NCBI RefSeq assembly: GCF_010550695.1
Contig: NZ_JAAGOB010000014.1
Span: 1 to 64,000, forward strand
Length of the DNA: 64,000 nucleotides
From: Phytoactinopolyspora alkaliphila
GTDB taxonomy: Bacteria; Actinomycetota; Actinomycetes; Jiangellales; Jiangellaceae
Direction: 5' to 3'
In this document: positions 1 to 7,762 of the stretch, piece by piece
Numbering within the stretch: position 1 is the stretch's first letter
Layout of the letters: every line of letters starts with the position of its first letter
The notes under the pieces: generated by a model
Database searches by the model: none
The model's input: the letters and a program-made list of their open reading frames with translations, nothing else
What the model was told of the DNA's origin: nothing
Made by a program: the position numbers and the translations under genes

Positions 1-1
1 C

Positions 2-178
2 CGCGGCTGGGACGTCCATACAGGCGCGGACGGGCATCCAGACTTCCTGCCACCCCCATGGGTCGACCCCGAACGGACCCCCAGACGCAACACCCGACCC
101 CGCCATGATCACCAACCCCCACCCCGAAGGCCGCAAGACCCATCTCGAAGGCCTCGCCGTCGGGATGAAGGCCATTGA
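2..178 (+). CDS. HNH endonuclease / DUF222 family protein, C-terminal end (cut by window edge)
   Basis: An open frame enters from the left edge and ends at TGA 176-178, leaving 58 codons. The residues GWDVHTGADGHPDFLPPPW followed by VDPERTPRRN look like the usual tail of DUF222/13E12-repeat proteins with a C-terminal HNH nuclease domain, where a conserved Trp and an 'IDP-x-RTPRRN' stretch close the protein. Catalytic residues lie outside the window, so activity cannot be judged. The tail is rich in Arg and Pro, as is common in this actinobacterial family. Confidence 0.6.
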   Translation, partial: RGWDVHTGADGHPDFLPPPWVDPERTPRRNTRPRHDHQPPPRRPQDPSRRPRRRDEGH

Positions 179-361
179 GTAGACGCGGCATGCCGGCTGG
201 TGATCATGGGTGGCGGCGGCCATGTCAGGAGTGACAGGCTGACCGCCCGGACCAGCGCGCCCAGGGCGCGCCCGGCGCGCGGAGTCCACCGCCATCCACG
301 GAGCGGGGGTGACAGCTCCCGGCTCGCAGCACGCGAAAAGTGAGGGAACATCAGCCACCAA

Positions 362-377
362 TTGAGCAGCCGCTCAC
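362..377. promoter_or_regulatory. Candidate TetR operator 1 (overlaps a -35 box)
   Basis: TTGAGCAGCCGCTCAC is a TTGAGC-N4-GCTCAc dyad. A second copy lies 31 bp downstream. TTGAGC at 362-367 can serve as a -35 box for TATTGT at 384-389, with a 16-bp spacer, so a bound repressor would block the promoter. The downstream operon ends in a TetR gene, the likely ligand of this site (inference). Confidence 0.55.
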
Positions 378-392
378 ATGGGTCTATTGTTC

Positions 393-408
393 TTGAGCGA
401 CTGCTCAA
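393..408. promoter_or_regulatory. Candidate TetR operator 2 (just downstream of the -10)
   Basis: TTGAGCGACTGCTCAA is a perfect TTGAGC-N4-GCTCAA dyad. It matches the site at 362-377, and the two centres are 31 bp apart, about three helical turns. It sits between the presumed -10 (384-389) and the start codon of the membrane fusion gene. Confidence 0.6.
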
Positions 409-435
409 TTCGAGCACGGAAGCGCTGGGAGCGCC

Positions 436-2004
436 GTGATGCCTGATTGGACGTATCAACCGCTGCGCGGAACCGTCGCCTTCCTCGCGGGTACCAGACG
501 GTCTCAGCGCATGGCGCTACGCGCTTTGGCCACGGTCGGGTCGCTGCCGGGCGGCGGGCGCCTGATAGCTCGCGGCTTCGGACACCGCCATCCGCCGGAG
601 CAACTTGTCGGCCGGATCGCGGGAATACCCATACGCAGTCGGCTCGGCGTGGTGGTGCCGCCACATCTGGCGCGGGACGCCGTCCGTGCGCTGCCGCCGG
701 TGGGTGCTGGCGTCATCGAGATCGCGCCGGTCGGTCCGGACGATGTCGCCGCGGTCACGGAAGCCGCGCACGCCCGTCACGTACCGGTCATCGTGCGAGC
801 GGTCGGTGACGACGCCGCAGCCGTCGCCAAGGCGCTATCACCGCATGTCGACGCTGTGCGTACCGGACCCGACCCGCACATCGCCTACGCGTCGTCGGCG
901 TCGATAGCCGAGACCGTGCAAGTGCTCACGGCCGATGCCCGCGTGGTGGTGCTCGCGAAACCGTCGGTCCTCGTGGATGCGGGCCCTGGGTGGTTCGCCC
1001 GGATAGCGGAAGCCGCCACTCCCACCTCTCCGGCGCTCTCCTTGTACAAGCTCGGCCGAAACCCTCGGTGGTGGCCGGCCTGGTGGTGGGGGCTGTTGGT
1101 CGGGTTCGGCATGATCGGTGCTGGGCTGGGCGCCGCCGCCATCACGCTCGGGCCCGTGCTGCTCTGGTACGACCGCGATTACCTCGGGATGGGCGTCGAG
1201 CAGTTACATGCGATCGACCACCACCTGGTGCACTTTCTGCAGCACGACAGAATCACCATGGCCGGCACCATGGTGGCGATCGGGGTGCTTTACGTCGGGT
1301 TCGCCGTAGGCGGGATCCGTCGAGGATGGCCGTGGGCTCGCGACGCCTACCTGGCTTCCGGTCTGATCGGTTTTCCCAGCTTGCTCTACTTCTTGGGCAC
1401 GGGCTTCATCGAGCCGCTACACACCGCGGTCACCGTGGTGCTGTTGCCCATGTTCGTCCTCGCTGTTCGGCGCACCCCCGAGAGGCCACGGTGGACGCTC
1501 ATACCGGAGGGGCCAGAACGCCAGCGCCGGAAGGCCCTCGTTGGTCAGCTCCTGATGGTGGTCACCGGAATCGGACTGTTCATCGGTGGCGTGGTGGTGT
1601 CCGTCGTTGGCCTGAACGGGGTCTTCGTACCTAGCGACCTGGAGTTTCTGCACTCCGGCGCGGACGCGTTGCGGATGGCTAACCCTCGGCTGTTGCCGTT
1701 CGTCGCCCATGATCGAGCCGGTTTCGGCGGTGCATTGATGGCCGCCGCGGTAGCGATAACCCTGCTCAGCGCGTGGGGATGGCGGCGCGGCGAGTGGTGG
1801 GTCTGGTGGTCGCTCGCACTGGCGGCGGTCGCGGGATTCATTCCCGCAGTTCTCGTCCACGGCTCCATTCGATACACCGACATCGGCCATCTGGCTCCGG
1901 TATACCTAGGCATGGTCCTGGCCGCCGTCGCACTCTTCCTGGCCTACCCATACCTGTGCGCGCGCCCCGGCAAGCTCCACGAGCCCGCACACATACGACG
2001 ATGA
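436..2004 (+). CDS. Membrane protein with N-terminal dihydroorotate-dehydrogenase-like region
   Basis: The product is 522 residues from GTG 436, or 521 from the adjacent ATG 439. Residues about 5-75 follow the layout of a class 2 DHODH N-terminus, including 'RSQRMALRALATVGSLPGG' and 'IAGIPIRSRLGV', and about 80-205 continue as alternating strands and helices. The usual FMN and orotate motifs are not evident, so this is probably a decayed or repurposed barrel. Residues about 215-515 are membrane-spanning, roughly eight segments, and look internally duplicated: both halves carry an 'HDR' followed by similar helices. The stop overlaps the TetR start (ATGA), so the two form one operon behind paired operators. 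Substrate and role are unknown. Confidence 0.75.
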   Translation: MMPDWTYQPLRGTVAFLAGTRRSQRMALRALATVGSLPGGGRLIARGFGHRHPPEQLVGRIAGIPIRSRLGVVVPPHLARDAVRALPPVGAGVIEIAPVGPDDVAAVTEAAHARHVPVIVRAVGDDAAAVAKALSPHVDAVRTGPDPHIAYASSASIAETVQVLTADARVVVLAKPSVLVDAGPGWFARIAEAATPTSPALSLYKLGRNPRWWPAWWWGLLVGFGMIGAGLGAAAITLGPVLLWYDRDYLGMGVEQLHAIDHHLVHFLQHDRITMAGTMVAIGVLYVGFAVGGIRRGWPWARDAYLASGLIGFPSLLYFLGTGFIEPLHTAVTVVLLPMFVLAVRRTPERPRWTLIPEGPERQRRKALVGQLLMVVTGIGLFIGGVVVSVVGLNGVFVPSDLEFLHSGADALRMANPRLLPFVAHDRAGFGGALMAAAVAITLLSAWGWRRGEWWVWWSLALAAVAGFIPAVLVHGSIRYTDIGHLAPVYLGMVLAAVALFLAYPYLCARPGKLHEPAHIRR

Positions 2005-2639
2005 GCACAGCCGACACCCGAAAGCGTCTGATCGACGGCGCGATCGAGACGATCCGGGAGCAGGGCATCGCCGGGACGTCCGCACGGACGATCGCCCGTG
2101 CGGCGGGAACACATCAGTCCCTCGTCTTTTACCATTTCGGCAGCGTGCACGAACTGCTCGAAGAGGCGTGCCTCACGGCAACCCGCGCCCGGGTCGCTCC
2201 GTTCGTCAGGCATCTCGACCAGGTCACCAACCTGCGGCAGTTACTTGACCTCGGCCGGCGATTGCACGTCGAGGAACAATCGCTGGGAAATGTGACTGTG
2301 CTCGCCCAGCTTCTGGCCGGTGCCCAGGCCGACCCGAGGCTTGCCACGGCCACCGCGGCGGCGCTACAGCTGTGGATCGAGCCGATCGAGCGTACTCTTC
2401 ACCGCGTGTTGTCCAGGTCCGTACTGGACGAGTTCCTCGATATCTCCGGGTTGGCCCGGGCCGTATGCGCGGGATTCATCGGCCTGGAACTGTTCGAGGG
2501 GATCGAACCGGCTGGAGCGAACTCCGCCCTGGAAGCTCTGAGTCGCCTGGCGTTGCTTCTCGACGTCGTCGAAGATCTGGGAGCAATCCAAACCCGTGCT
2601 TTACGTCACAAGCTCCGCGCATCGCGTGCGCAGGGGTGA
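2001..2639 (+). CDS. TetR/AcrR family transcriptional regulator
   Basis: The product has 212 residues from ATG 2001, which overlaps the upstream stop. The N-terminus is a standard TetR DNA-binding domain: 'TRKRLIDGAIETIREQGIAG' is followed by the recognition region 'TIARAAGTHQSLVFYHFGS' (about 30-48). The C-terminal ligand domain, about 60-205, is not matched to a particular effector. It most likely represses its own operon through the two TTGAGC-N4-GCTCAA sites at 362-408, because it is the only regulator in that transcript. Length is normal for the family. Confidence 0.9.
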   Translation: MSTADTRKRLIDGAIETIREQGIAGTSARTIARAAGTHQSLVFYHFGSVHELLEEACLTATRARVAPFVRHLDQVTNLRQLLDLGRRLHVEEQSLGNVTVLAQLLAGAQADPRLATATAAALQLWIEPIERTLHRVLSRSVLDEFLDISGLARAVCAGFIGLELFEGIEPAGANSALEALSRLALLLDVVEDLGAIQTRALRHKLRASRAQG

Positions 2640-2788
2640 GTCGCGGCCCCGACGCTCCGGTGATAGGCGCCTGGGTTGATGTGGGTGCGTGGCGTGCCGG
2701 AGGCTGTCATCAGCCGCCGGATCTGTCGCGCTAAACGGCATATCAAGGATCATCCGGGGCATGCGTTGTGCTGGACAGCACGTCCTGG

Positions 2789-3379
2789 TCAGCTCAGCCG
2801 ATCGAGGAACTCCTGTGAACGTCGTATCACCAGCTCCGTCGCCTCCGCGTCGTAGGACGGCAGGGAGCTGTCGGTGAACAGATGCTGGTCACCCGGGTAG
2901 ACGAACAGCTCGGCTAGGTCTGAGCCGACGGTATCGACCAGCTCGCGCGCAGCGTCGAGATCGCCCTCCAGCGCGAAGAAGGGGTCCTTGTCCATGCCGT
3001 GGATCTGTACCGGGACACCGTCCGGCCACGGCCCGATGGCCCACTCGCCGGTGATGGGAAAACAGGACTCGTAGAGCAATGCGCCGCGTGCGCCGGGGCG
3101 GCTCTGGGCGAGTCGCTGGGCCGTTCCGCCACCGAAGGAGAAACCGGCGTACACCACGTCTTCGGGCAAGTCGGCCACGGCGCGGTCCGCGCGCTCGCGG
3201 AGCACCTCGTCTCCGATCCGCTGGGTGAGCGCGATGCCGTCGTCGACGCTCGCCGGTAACTCGCCGTCGAACCGGTCAGGCGTATGCACGGTATGCCCGC
3301 CGGCGCGCAGCGCCTCGGCGAACGCACGCACCCCGTCGGTGAGTCCCTGCACATGGTGGAACAGAACTACTTCGGCCAT
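2789..3379 (-). CDS. Dienelactone hydrolase family protein
   Basis: A 196-residue single-domain alpha/beta hydrolase. The nucleophile elbow is GFSFGG (Ser81), where classical dienelactone hydrolases have Cys. An acid in 'GMDKDPFF' and His in 'PGDQHLF' complete a plausible triad. The N-terminus 'VVLFHHVQGLTDGVRAFAEA' fits the small bacterial branch often annotated as dienelactone hydrolase, in which Ser variants are ordinary esterases. It is cytoplasmic with no signal peptide. It stands alone, convergent with the TetR gene, so the substrate cannot be inferred from context. Confidence 0.85.
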   Translation of the reverse strand: MAEVVLFHHVQGLTDGVRAFAEALRAGGHTVHTPDRFDGELPASVDDGIALTQRIGDEVLRERADRAVADLPEDVVYAGFSFGGGTAQRLAQSRPGARGALLYESCFPITGEWAIGPWPDGVPVQIHGMDKDPFFALEGDLDAARELVDTVGSDLAELFVYPGDQHLFTDSSLPSYDAEATELVIRRSQEFLDRLS

Positions 3380-3464
3380 TCTTACGCTCCTGTCGTAGGT
3401 TACGGCTCACTGTAGGGCCCCATCCGGACGTTCTGCGTCCAGATTGGGAGCCGATGGCGTCGGC

Positions 3465-3526
3465 GCTGAGAAGCGACCGCATCGTCTACACATCAGCTGA
3501 GAAGCGACCGCATCGTCTACGCATCC
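3465..3526. repeat. Two tandem copies of a 31-bp unit
   Basis: Units at 3465-3495 and 3496-3526 each begin GCTGAGAAGCGACCGCATCG and differ at 2 of 31 positions. They lie in non-coding DNA between the dienelactone hydrolase promoter side and a deaminase remnant, next to other rearrangement scars. Confidence 0.85.
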
Positions 3527-3567
3527 GCCATCGGTGGACAGAATTGCGGGTGTAAATTCTGAGCATA

Positions 3568-3681
3568 ATGACGATGGAGAACGACAAGCTTGAGTCGTAC
3601 GTCCGTGCGGCGATGCGGCTGGCCGAAGAAGCCGCGGCGAAAGGCAACAGCCCTTTCGATAAACCCGGCGGCGACCCTTAG
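3568..3681 (+). pseudogene. N-terminal remnant of a cytidine/deoxycytidylate deaminase family gene
   Basis: A 37-codon frame from ATG 3568 to TAG 3679-3681 reads MTMENDKLESYVRAAMRLAE, then EAAAKGNSPFDKPG. The pattern 'AMRLAEEAAAKGNSPF' is the typical first helix of nucleoside/dCMP deaminases, which continues in intact genes as '(V)PFGAV' and then the zinc site HAE. Here the frame breaks straight after 'SPF' and the zinc-binding part is absent, so this is a 5' fragment left after a deletion. Confidence 0.55.
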
Positions 3682-3720
3682 GCGCTGGCTGGGGCGGCGT
3701 TGTCGATAACGTGGTCGCCC

Positions 3721-4188
3721 ATGCGCGACGTTCAGTTTCTCGACTCCGTCGCGGATTCTCTCGCCGGGCTGCCGGCGGCCGAGACCGTCACGCTTGGTGG
3801 ATCGCGGGCGCAGGAGACACACCGGCCGGATAGCGACTGGGACATGGCGGTCTACTACCGCGGTGAGTTCGATCCGCAGACGTTGAGGGATCTTGGCTGG
3901 GAGGGCGAGGTCTCCGAGATCGGCGGCTGGGGAGGCGGGGTGTTCAACGGCGGCGGGTGGCTGCGTAACGACGATCGTCAGGTCGACGTCCACTACCGCG
4001 ACCTCGACGTTGTCGAGCACCAGCTCGCGGAGGCCGAGTCGGGTCGTTTCCACATCGAACCGTTGATGTTCCATTTGGCCGGCAAACCCAGCTATCTGGT
4101 GGTCGGTGAGCTCGCCATCAACCGCGTCCTTCGGGGTTCCATCGCCGACGTGCGGGCGCTCGGCCGCGAACTGCTCGACCAGAGATGA
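3721..4188 (+). CDS. Nucleotidyltransferase-domain protein, possibly C-terminally truncated
   Basis: A 155-residue product from ATG 3721; a TTG 21 bp upstream is less likely. 'GGSRAQETHRPDSDWDMAVYY' carries the GS-x9-DxD signature of the Pol-beta-like nucleotidyltransferase fold, close to aminoglycoside-type and stand-alone NTases. A second acidic strand is visible in 'DDRQVDVHYRD'. Family members I know of are often 230-260 residues with a helical C-terminal half; this one stops at 'RALGRELLDQR'. Together with the deaminase remnant just upstream, that suggests a truncated gene in a decaying patch. Substrate unknown. Confidence 0.6.
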   Translation: MRDVQFLDSVADSLAGLPAAETVTLGGSRAQETHRPDSDWDMAVYYRGEFDPQTLRDLGWEGEVSEIGGWGGGVFNGGGWLRNDDRQVDVHYRDLDVVEHQLAEAESGRFHIEPLMFHLAGKPSYLVVGELAINRVLRGSIADVRALGRELLDQR

Positions 4189-4296
4189 CAGCTCCGCATG
4201 GCAGAGGGATCTCGGTATTGTCCTCGGTCCGCCACTGTCCATGGGGGGGTACGTGGCCAGGTTGCCGAGGTCGAGGGTGTCTACGCGGCCACCGTC

Positions 4297-5316
4297 TCAG
4301 GGCGGTGGCGCTGTGGTGTTGCGGCCGATCAATGTCGGAGTGAGCACTATGTGGCGAGGCGCCCCTTCCGCGCCGTCGATGCGTTCATTCAGGATGCGCG
4401 CGGCTTGCTCTCCCATGTCTGTGTGTGGCTGGTCGATGCTGCTGAGAGAGACATGCCGGGACGCGGCAGCGGAGGAGTTGTCGTAGCCGATCAATGAGAT
4501 ATCGCCGGGTACCCGCCGGCCGGTCTCCTCAATGGCGTTGAGCGCGCCCAGCGCTGAGTAGTCATTGGCGGCGAAAACCGCTGTGGGGTGTTCGGGTTTC
4601 GCCAGGATTCGGTGCATGGCCTGGTATCCGCCTTCGTCGGTGAAGTCACCTCGCACGATCTTCATCTTCCTGCGGAGGCCGGCGGTAGCCATCGCCTGCC
4701 GAAAGCCGTGTTCGCGTTCCGGCGACGCGGGCCCGTCGCCTCCGGTGATGTGAGCGATCCGCCGGTGGCCCAGAGCCGTCAGGTGTTCGACGGCCAGTGT
4801 TGCGCCGGCGACGTTGTCGGCGATCACGGTGTCGATGGCGGACTCGGCCACGTCGCTTCGGCCGGTCACGACCAGTGGCAATCGCCGCCTCAGGTGTTCC
4901 AGACGCCCGGCGGCGGTCTGAGGGCTCAGTAGGAGAACGCCGTCGACGGGAACGGCGATGAGTGAATCGAGGAGTTGCTCTTCCTGCTCGCCCCGACGAC
5001 GTCCGGTGCCTAGCAGCACTTGCCTGCCGGCCTTGTCCATGTGTTCCAGCACGGCGTCGAGTACATCGGCGACGAACGGATTGTGCAGGTCGGAGACGAT
5101 GACGCCGACGATCCCGGACCGGCGGGCGACGAGGCCTCGGGCCAGTCGATTCGGCTGGTAGTCCAGCGCAGCCATCGCCTCGTGGATCGCCTTCCGGCTG
5201 GCATCCCCGACCCTTGGCGAGCCTTGCAAGACCAGGGACACGAGTGACTTGGAAACTCCGGCGCGACGGGCGACGTCGTTGATAGTCGCTCGCTGCCTGT
5301 TTCGACTACCGGCCAC
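4297..5316 (-). CDS. LacI family transcriptional regulator
   Basis: A 339-residue product from GTG 5316, chosen because GGGAGGAGG lies about 6 nt upstream; a GTG at 5349 would add 11 residues without a good ribosome site. The LacI helix-turn-helix is clear: 'ATINDVARRAGVSKSLVSLV' followed by the hinge 'YQPNRLARGLV'. A periplasmic-binding-protein-like sensor domain fills the rest, with 'GVIVSDLHNPF', 'VFAANDYSALGALNAI' and 'LIGYDNS'. It is divergent from the sugar importer/sulfatase operon and separated by a LacI-type palindrome at 5373-5390, so it very probably controls that operon in response to an imported saccharide. Confidence 0.93.
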   Translation of the reverse strand: MAGSRNRQRATINDVARRAGVSKSLVSLVLQGSPRVGDASRKAIHEAMAALDYQPNRLARGLVARRSGIVGVIVSDLHNPFVADVLDAVLEHMDKAGRQVLLGTGRRRGEQEEQLLDSLIAVPVDGVLLLSPQTAAGRLEHLRRRLPLVVTGRSDVAESAIDTVIADNVAGATLAVEHLTALGHRRIAHITGGDGPASPEREHGFRQAMATAGLRRKMKIVRGDFTDEGGYQAMHRILAKPEHPTAVFAANDYSALGALNAIEETGRRVPGDISLIGYDNSSAAASRHVSLSSIDQPHTDMGEQAARILNERIDGAEGAPRHIVLTPTLIGRNTTAPPP

Positions 5317-5372
5317 GCCCGGCCTCCTCCCGGAAATGACTGTTGACACCGGACGACACTAGTGCAAGCGTA

Positions 5373-5390
5373 TGTTGGAGCGTTCCAACA
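5373..5390. promoter_or_regulatory. LacI-type operator
   Basis: TGTTGGAGCGTTCCAACA has TGTTGGA/TCCAACA arms around a central CG, the usual organisation of LacI-family operators. It lies between the divergent LacI gene and the sugar importer/sulfatase operon. Confidence 0.75.
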
Positions 5391-5472
5391 CTGAGCATTC
5401 TAGAACCGATCCGGGCTGCGCGCGTGAGGGAGGACGTGTCGCCGCCCCAAACCCTCTAGGGAGGGATATGTG

Positions 5473-6831
5473 ATGGGTGACGCTCATTATCAGGGCCGAT
5501 CGCTGAACCGGCGCCGCTTCCTTCAGATGGGTCTCGGCGCCGCGGTGGTCGCCGCTGGCTGTGACGACAACGGCGGCGGCGGTCCGCTGGGCGAGGGAGA
5601 TGAACGTGCCGCGACGGCACTGACGGTTCCCGCCAACGAGTCACCGTGGTTGCCTGCTTACCAGGATTCCGCCCAGGCATACGAGGCCGATGCCGGCGGC
5701 CGGATCACCATCCGCGAGTTTCCCTATGACGGGCTGCGCACCGCCATGGTCAACGCGATCCGCGGTGGCAACGTGCCGTTTGATCTGTTCCACATGGACG
5801 AGCCGTGGACGGGCGAGTTCTACGACAACGAGTGGGTGACGCCACTCACCGAGATCGACTCCGAATTTACTCTGGACGAGAACATCATCACCTACGACGC
5901 CCTGCCGACCTGGAACGCCGAACAGCGCCGGCATGCCGACGACGGCACAGTCATGGGGCTGCCGATCAACGGGAACATCAATATCTTCATCTACCGGCAA
6001 GACCTCTACGATCAGCTGGGCCTGTCGGTCCCCACCACGTTCGAGGAAGCGTATGAGAACGGCCGGATAGCGCAGGACAGTGGCGAGGTCCGTTACGGAT
6101 ACGTGGTGCGGGCACAGGGCACCGACAGCGGGCAGTCCATCTCGTACGACTACATGCCGGTGATGCGCAGCTATGGCGCCGATTGGTACACCGAAGACTG
6201 GCAAGCAGCTGTCAACTCGCCTGAGGGCGTGGCCGCGATGGAGATGTTCCGGCAGCTGGTCAGCCTCGGCCCGCCGCAACCGCAAACGGTCGGCCAGGCG
6301 GAGGTGATCGCGGCGATGCAGGGTGGGCAGGCATTGCAGATTCATGTGGTGGCCGCGGCCGCCCCGCAGCTGGAAGATCCGAGCGCCTCAAGAGTGGCCG
6401 GTCAGCTCGGGTACACGAAGTTGCTGGCCGCTGAGAGTACTGGACAGTCGGCGCCGACGAGCGGTGTGTGGTCGCTCGCCATTCCCCGTGAGCTTCCCGA
6501 CGAGCGTGCCCGTGGCGCGTTCGAGTTCATCACCTGGCTACTGAGTGAAGAAGGGCAGCTCGAGTTCACCAGATCCGGCGGGATCCCCACGCGGCTCGAG
6601 CCTTACGAATCCGACGAGATTGTGGCCGACGCACCGTATCTGCCTGCGATCCGTGAATCGCTCGAAGACGTGCGTTCATCGGTCCGCTTCCCGTTCTCCG
6701 CGGACATGCTCCCGGTTGCCGAGCGCGCGCTCGAGGCGATCGCCGCCGGTGACGTCCCCGTTCAGGAGGGTCTGGATGACCTCGCCGATGAGCTCTCAAC
6801 CATCGCGGGCAACGCCGGATTCGGCGGCTGA
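5473..6831 (+). CDS. Extracellular sugar-binding lipoprotein of an ABC importer
   Basis: A 452-residue product. ATG 5473 is preferred over GTG 5470 because GGGAGGG ends 7 nt before it. The N-terminus combines a twin-arginine motif (RRRFLQM) with a lipobox ending at Cys30 (VVAAGC), so it is likely exported folded by Tat and lipid-anchored. The body is a family 1 solute-binding protein: 'FDLFHMDEPW' near the hinge, 'GLPINGNINIFIYRQDLYDQ' and 'WLLSEEGQLEFTRSGGIPTR' near the end. First gene of the importer; its 3' end overlaps the next start. The downstream sulfatase suggests a sulfated glycan as ligand (inference). Confidence 0.9.
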   Translation: MGDAHYQGRSLNRRRFLQMGLGAAVVAAGCDDNGGGGPLGEGDERAATALTVPANESPWLPAYQDSAQAYEADAGGRITIREFPYDGLRTAMVNAIRGGNVPFDLFHMDEPWTGEFYDNEWVTPLTEIDSEFTLDENIITYDALPTWNAEQRRHADDGTVMGLPINGNINIFIYRQDLYDQLGLSVPTTFEEAYENGRIAQDSGEVRYGYVVRAQGTDSGQSISYDYMPVMRSYGADWYTEDWQAAVNSPEGVAAMEMFRQLVSLGPPQPQTVGQAEVIAAMQGGQALQIHVVAAAAPQLEDPSASRVAGQLGYTKLLAAESTGQSAPTSGVWSLAIPRELPDERARGAFEFITWLLSEEGQLEFTRSGGIPTRLEPYESDEIVADAPYLPAIRESLEDVRSSVRFPFSADMLPVAERALEAIAAGDVPVQEGLDDLADELSTIAGNAGFGG

Positions 6832-7762
6832 CACCGCGGCCCCGGCAGAGCGGCGACGTTCACACGTGCCGGTCTGGCGGCGTGTTCTGCCGTTTCGGTT
6901 GGTAGCGCTCTTACCGTTGGCGATCTTTCTGCTCGTGTTCGCCGCGTATCCGATGGTGCAGCTGGTGCGCATGTCGCTGTCCGAGGTGGAGATCGCCGGA
7001 GGGGAGTTCGTGTGGAGTGGGGCAGGCTTGGCGAACTATGCGGAGTTTCCCGACGACGACATCGCCCGGTACTCGTTTCTGATCACCGTGGTGTTCATCG
7101 CGGTCACCGTGCCCGCTACCGTGATTCTCGGCACGGTTCTCGCGGTTTTGGTGCGTCGAGCGACGTTGCTGGCAGGGCTGGCGCGCAACGTGCTGCTCTG
7201 GCCGGCGTTGATCGCCCCGGTGGTGGTCAGTGTCATCTGGTGGTTGATCCTCAGCCCGAACTTCGGCACCCTCAACAAGGTCCTCGAGTCGCTCGGGCTG
7301 CCGCCCCAGGGTTGGCTGGGCAGCTCGTCCGGCGCCATCGTCTCGATCATCGTGGTGGACGTCTGGCACTGGGCGCCGCTGGTGTTCATCCTCATCTACG
7401 CCGCGCTGCAGGGCATCGAGCCTGATCTCATCGAGGCCGCGGAGGTGGACGGCGCCACTGAGTGGCAGGTTCACCGGCACGTCGTCCTTCCATTGCTAGT
7501 GCCCGCCATCGCGGCGGCCAGTCTCATTCGGCTCACCATGGGCGCGAAGGCGTTCGACGAGATGTACGTCCTGACCCAGGGCGGACCGGGCACGGCGACG
7601 ACGCTGGTCAGCCTCTATATCCGAAACGTGTTCTTCGATCGGCTCGACCTCGGTTACGGCGCCGCCGTGTCTGTTCTCGTCATTCTCGCGATCGGTGCGG
7701 TGCTGGCTCTCGTGGCGATCGGGCGTGCCGTCGGGCCGGGGAAGGGGCCCGCCCATGCCTAG
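6776..7762 (+). CDS. Sugar ABC transporter permease (MalF-type)
   Basis: A 328-residue product from ATG 6776, supported by AGGAGGG at 6764-6770 inside the end of the binding-protein gene, so the two overlap by 56 bp. Six membrane segments start at 'LVALLPLAIFLLVFAAYPMV'. The cytoplasmic EAA loop that docks on the ATPase reads 'EAAEVDGATEWQVHRHVVLP'. Family: inner-membrane subunit of carbohydrate importers of the CUT1 class. No ATPase gene is present in the cluster; actinomycetes commonly share one MsiK-type ATPase among such systems. Confidence 0.92.
   Translation: MTSPMSSQPSRATPDSAADTAAPAERRRSHVPVWRRVLPFRLVALLPLAIFLLVFAAYPMVQLVRMSLSEVEIAGGEFVWSGAGLANYAEFPDDDIARYSFLITVVFIAVTVPATVILGTVLAVLVRRATLLAGLARNVLLWPALIAPVVVSVIWWLILSPNFGTLNKVLESLGLPPQGWLGSSSGAIVSIIVVDVWHWAPLVFILIYAALQGIEPDLIEAAEVDGATEWQVHRHVVLPLLVPAIAAASLIRLTMGAKAFDEMYVLTQGGPGTATTLVSLYIRNVFFDRLDLGYGAAVSVLVILAIGAVLALVAIGRAVGPGKGPAHA

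Noticed and set aside
255-300. GC-rich palindromic run (GCGCGCC/GGCGCGC) as a terminator of the HNH gene
   Set aside because: The run is simple low-complexity GC sequence with no U-tract and lies 80-120 bp after the stop.
5317-5349. Upstream GTG start for the LacI gene
   Set aside because: It lacks a ribosome site, whereas GTG 5316 has GGGAGGAGG at good spacing.
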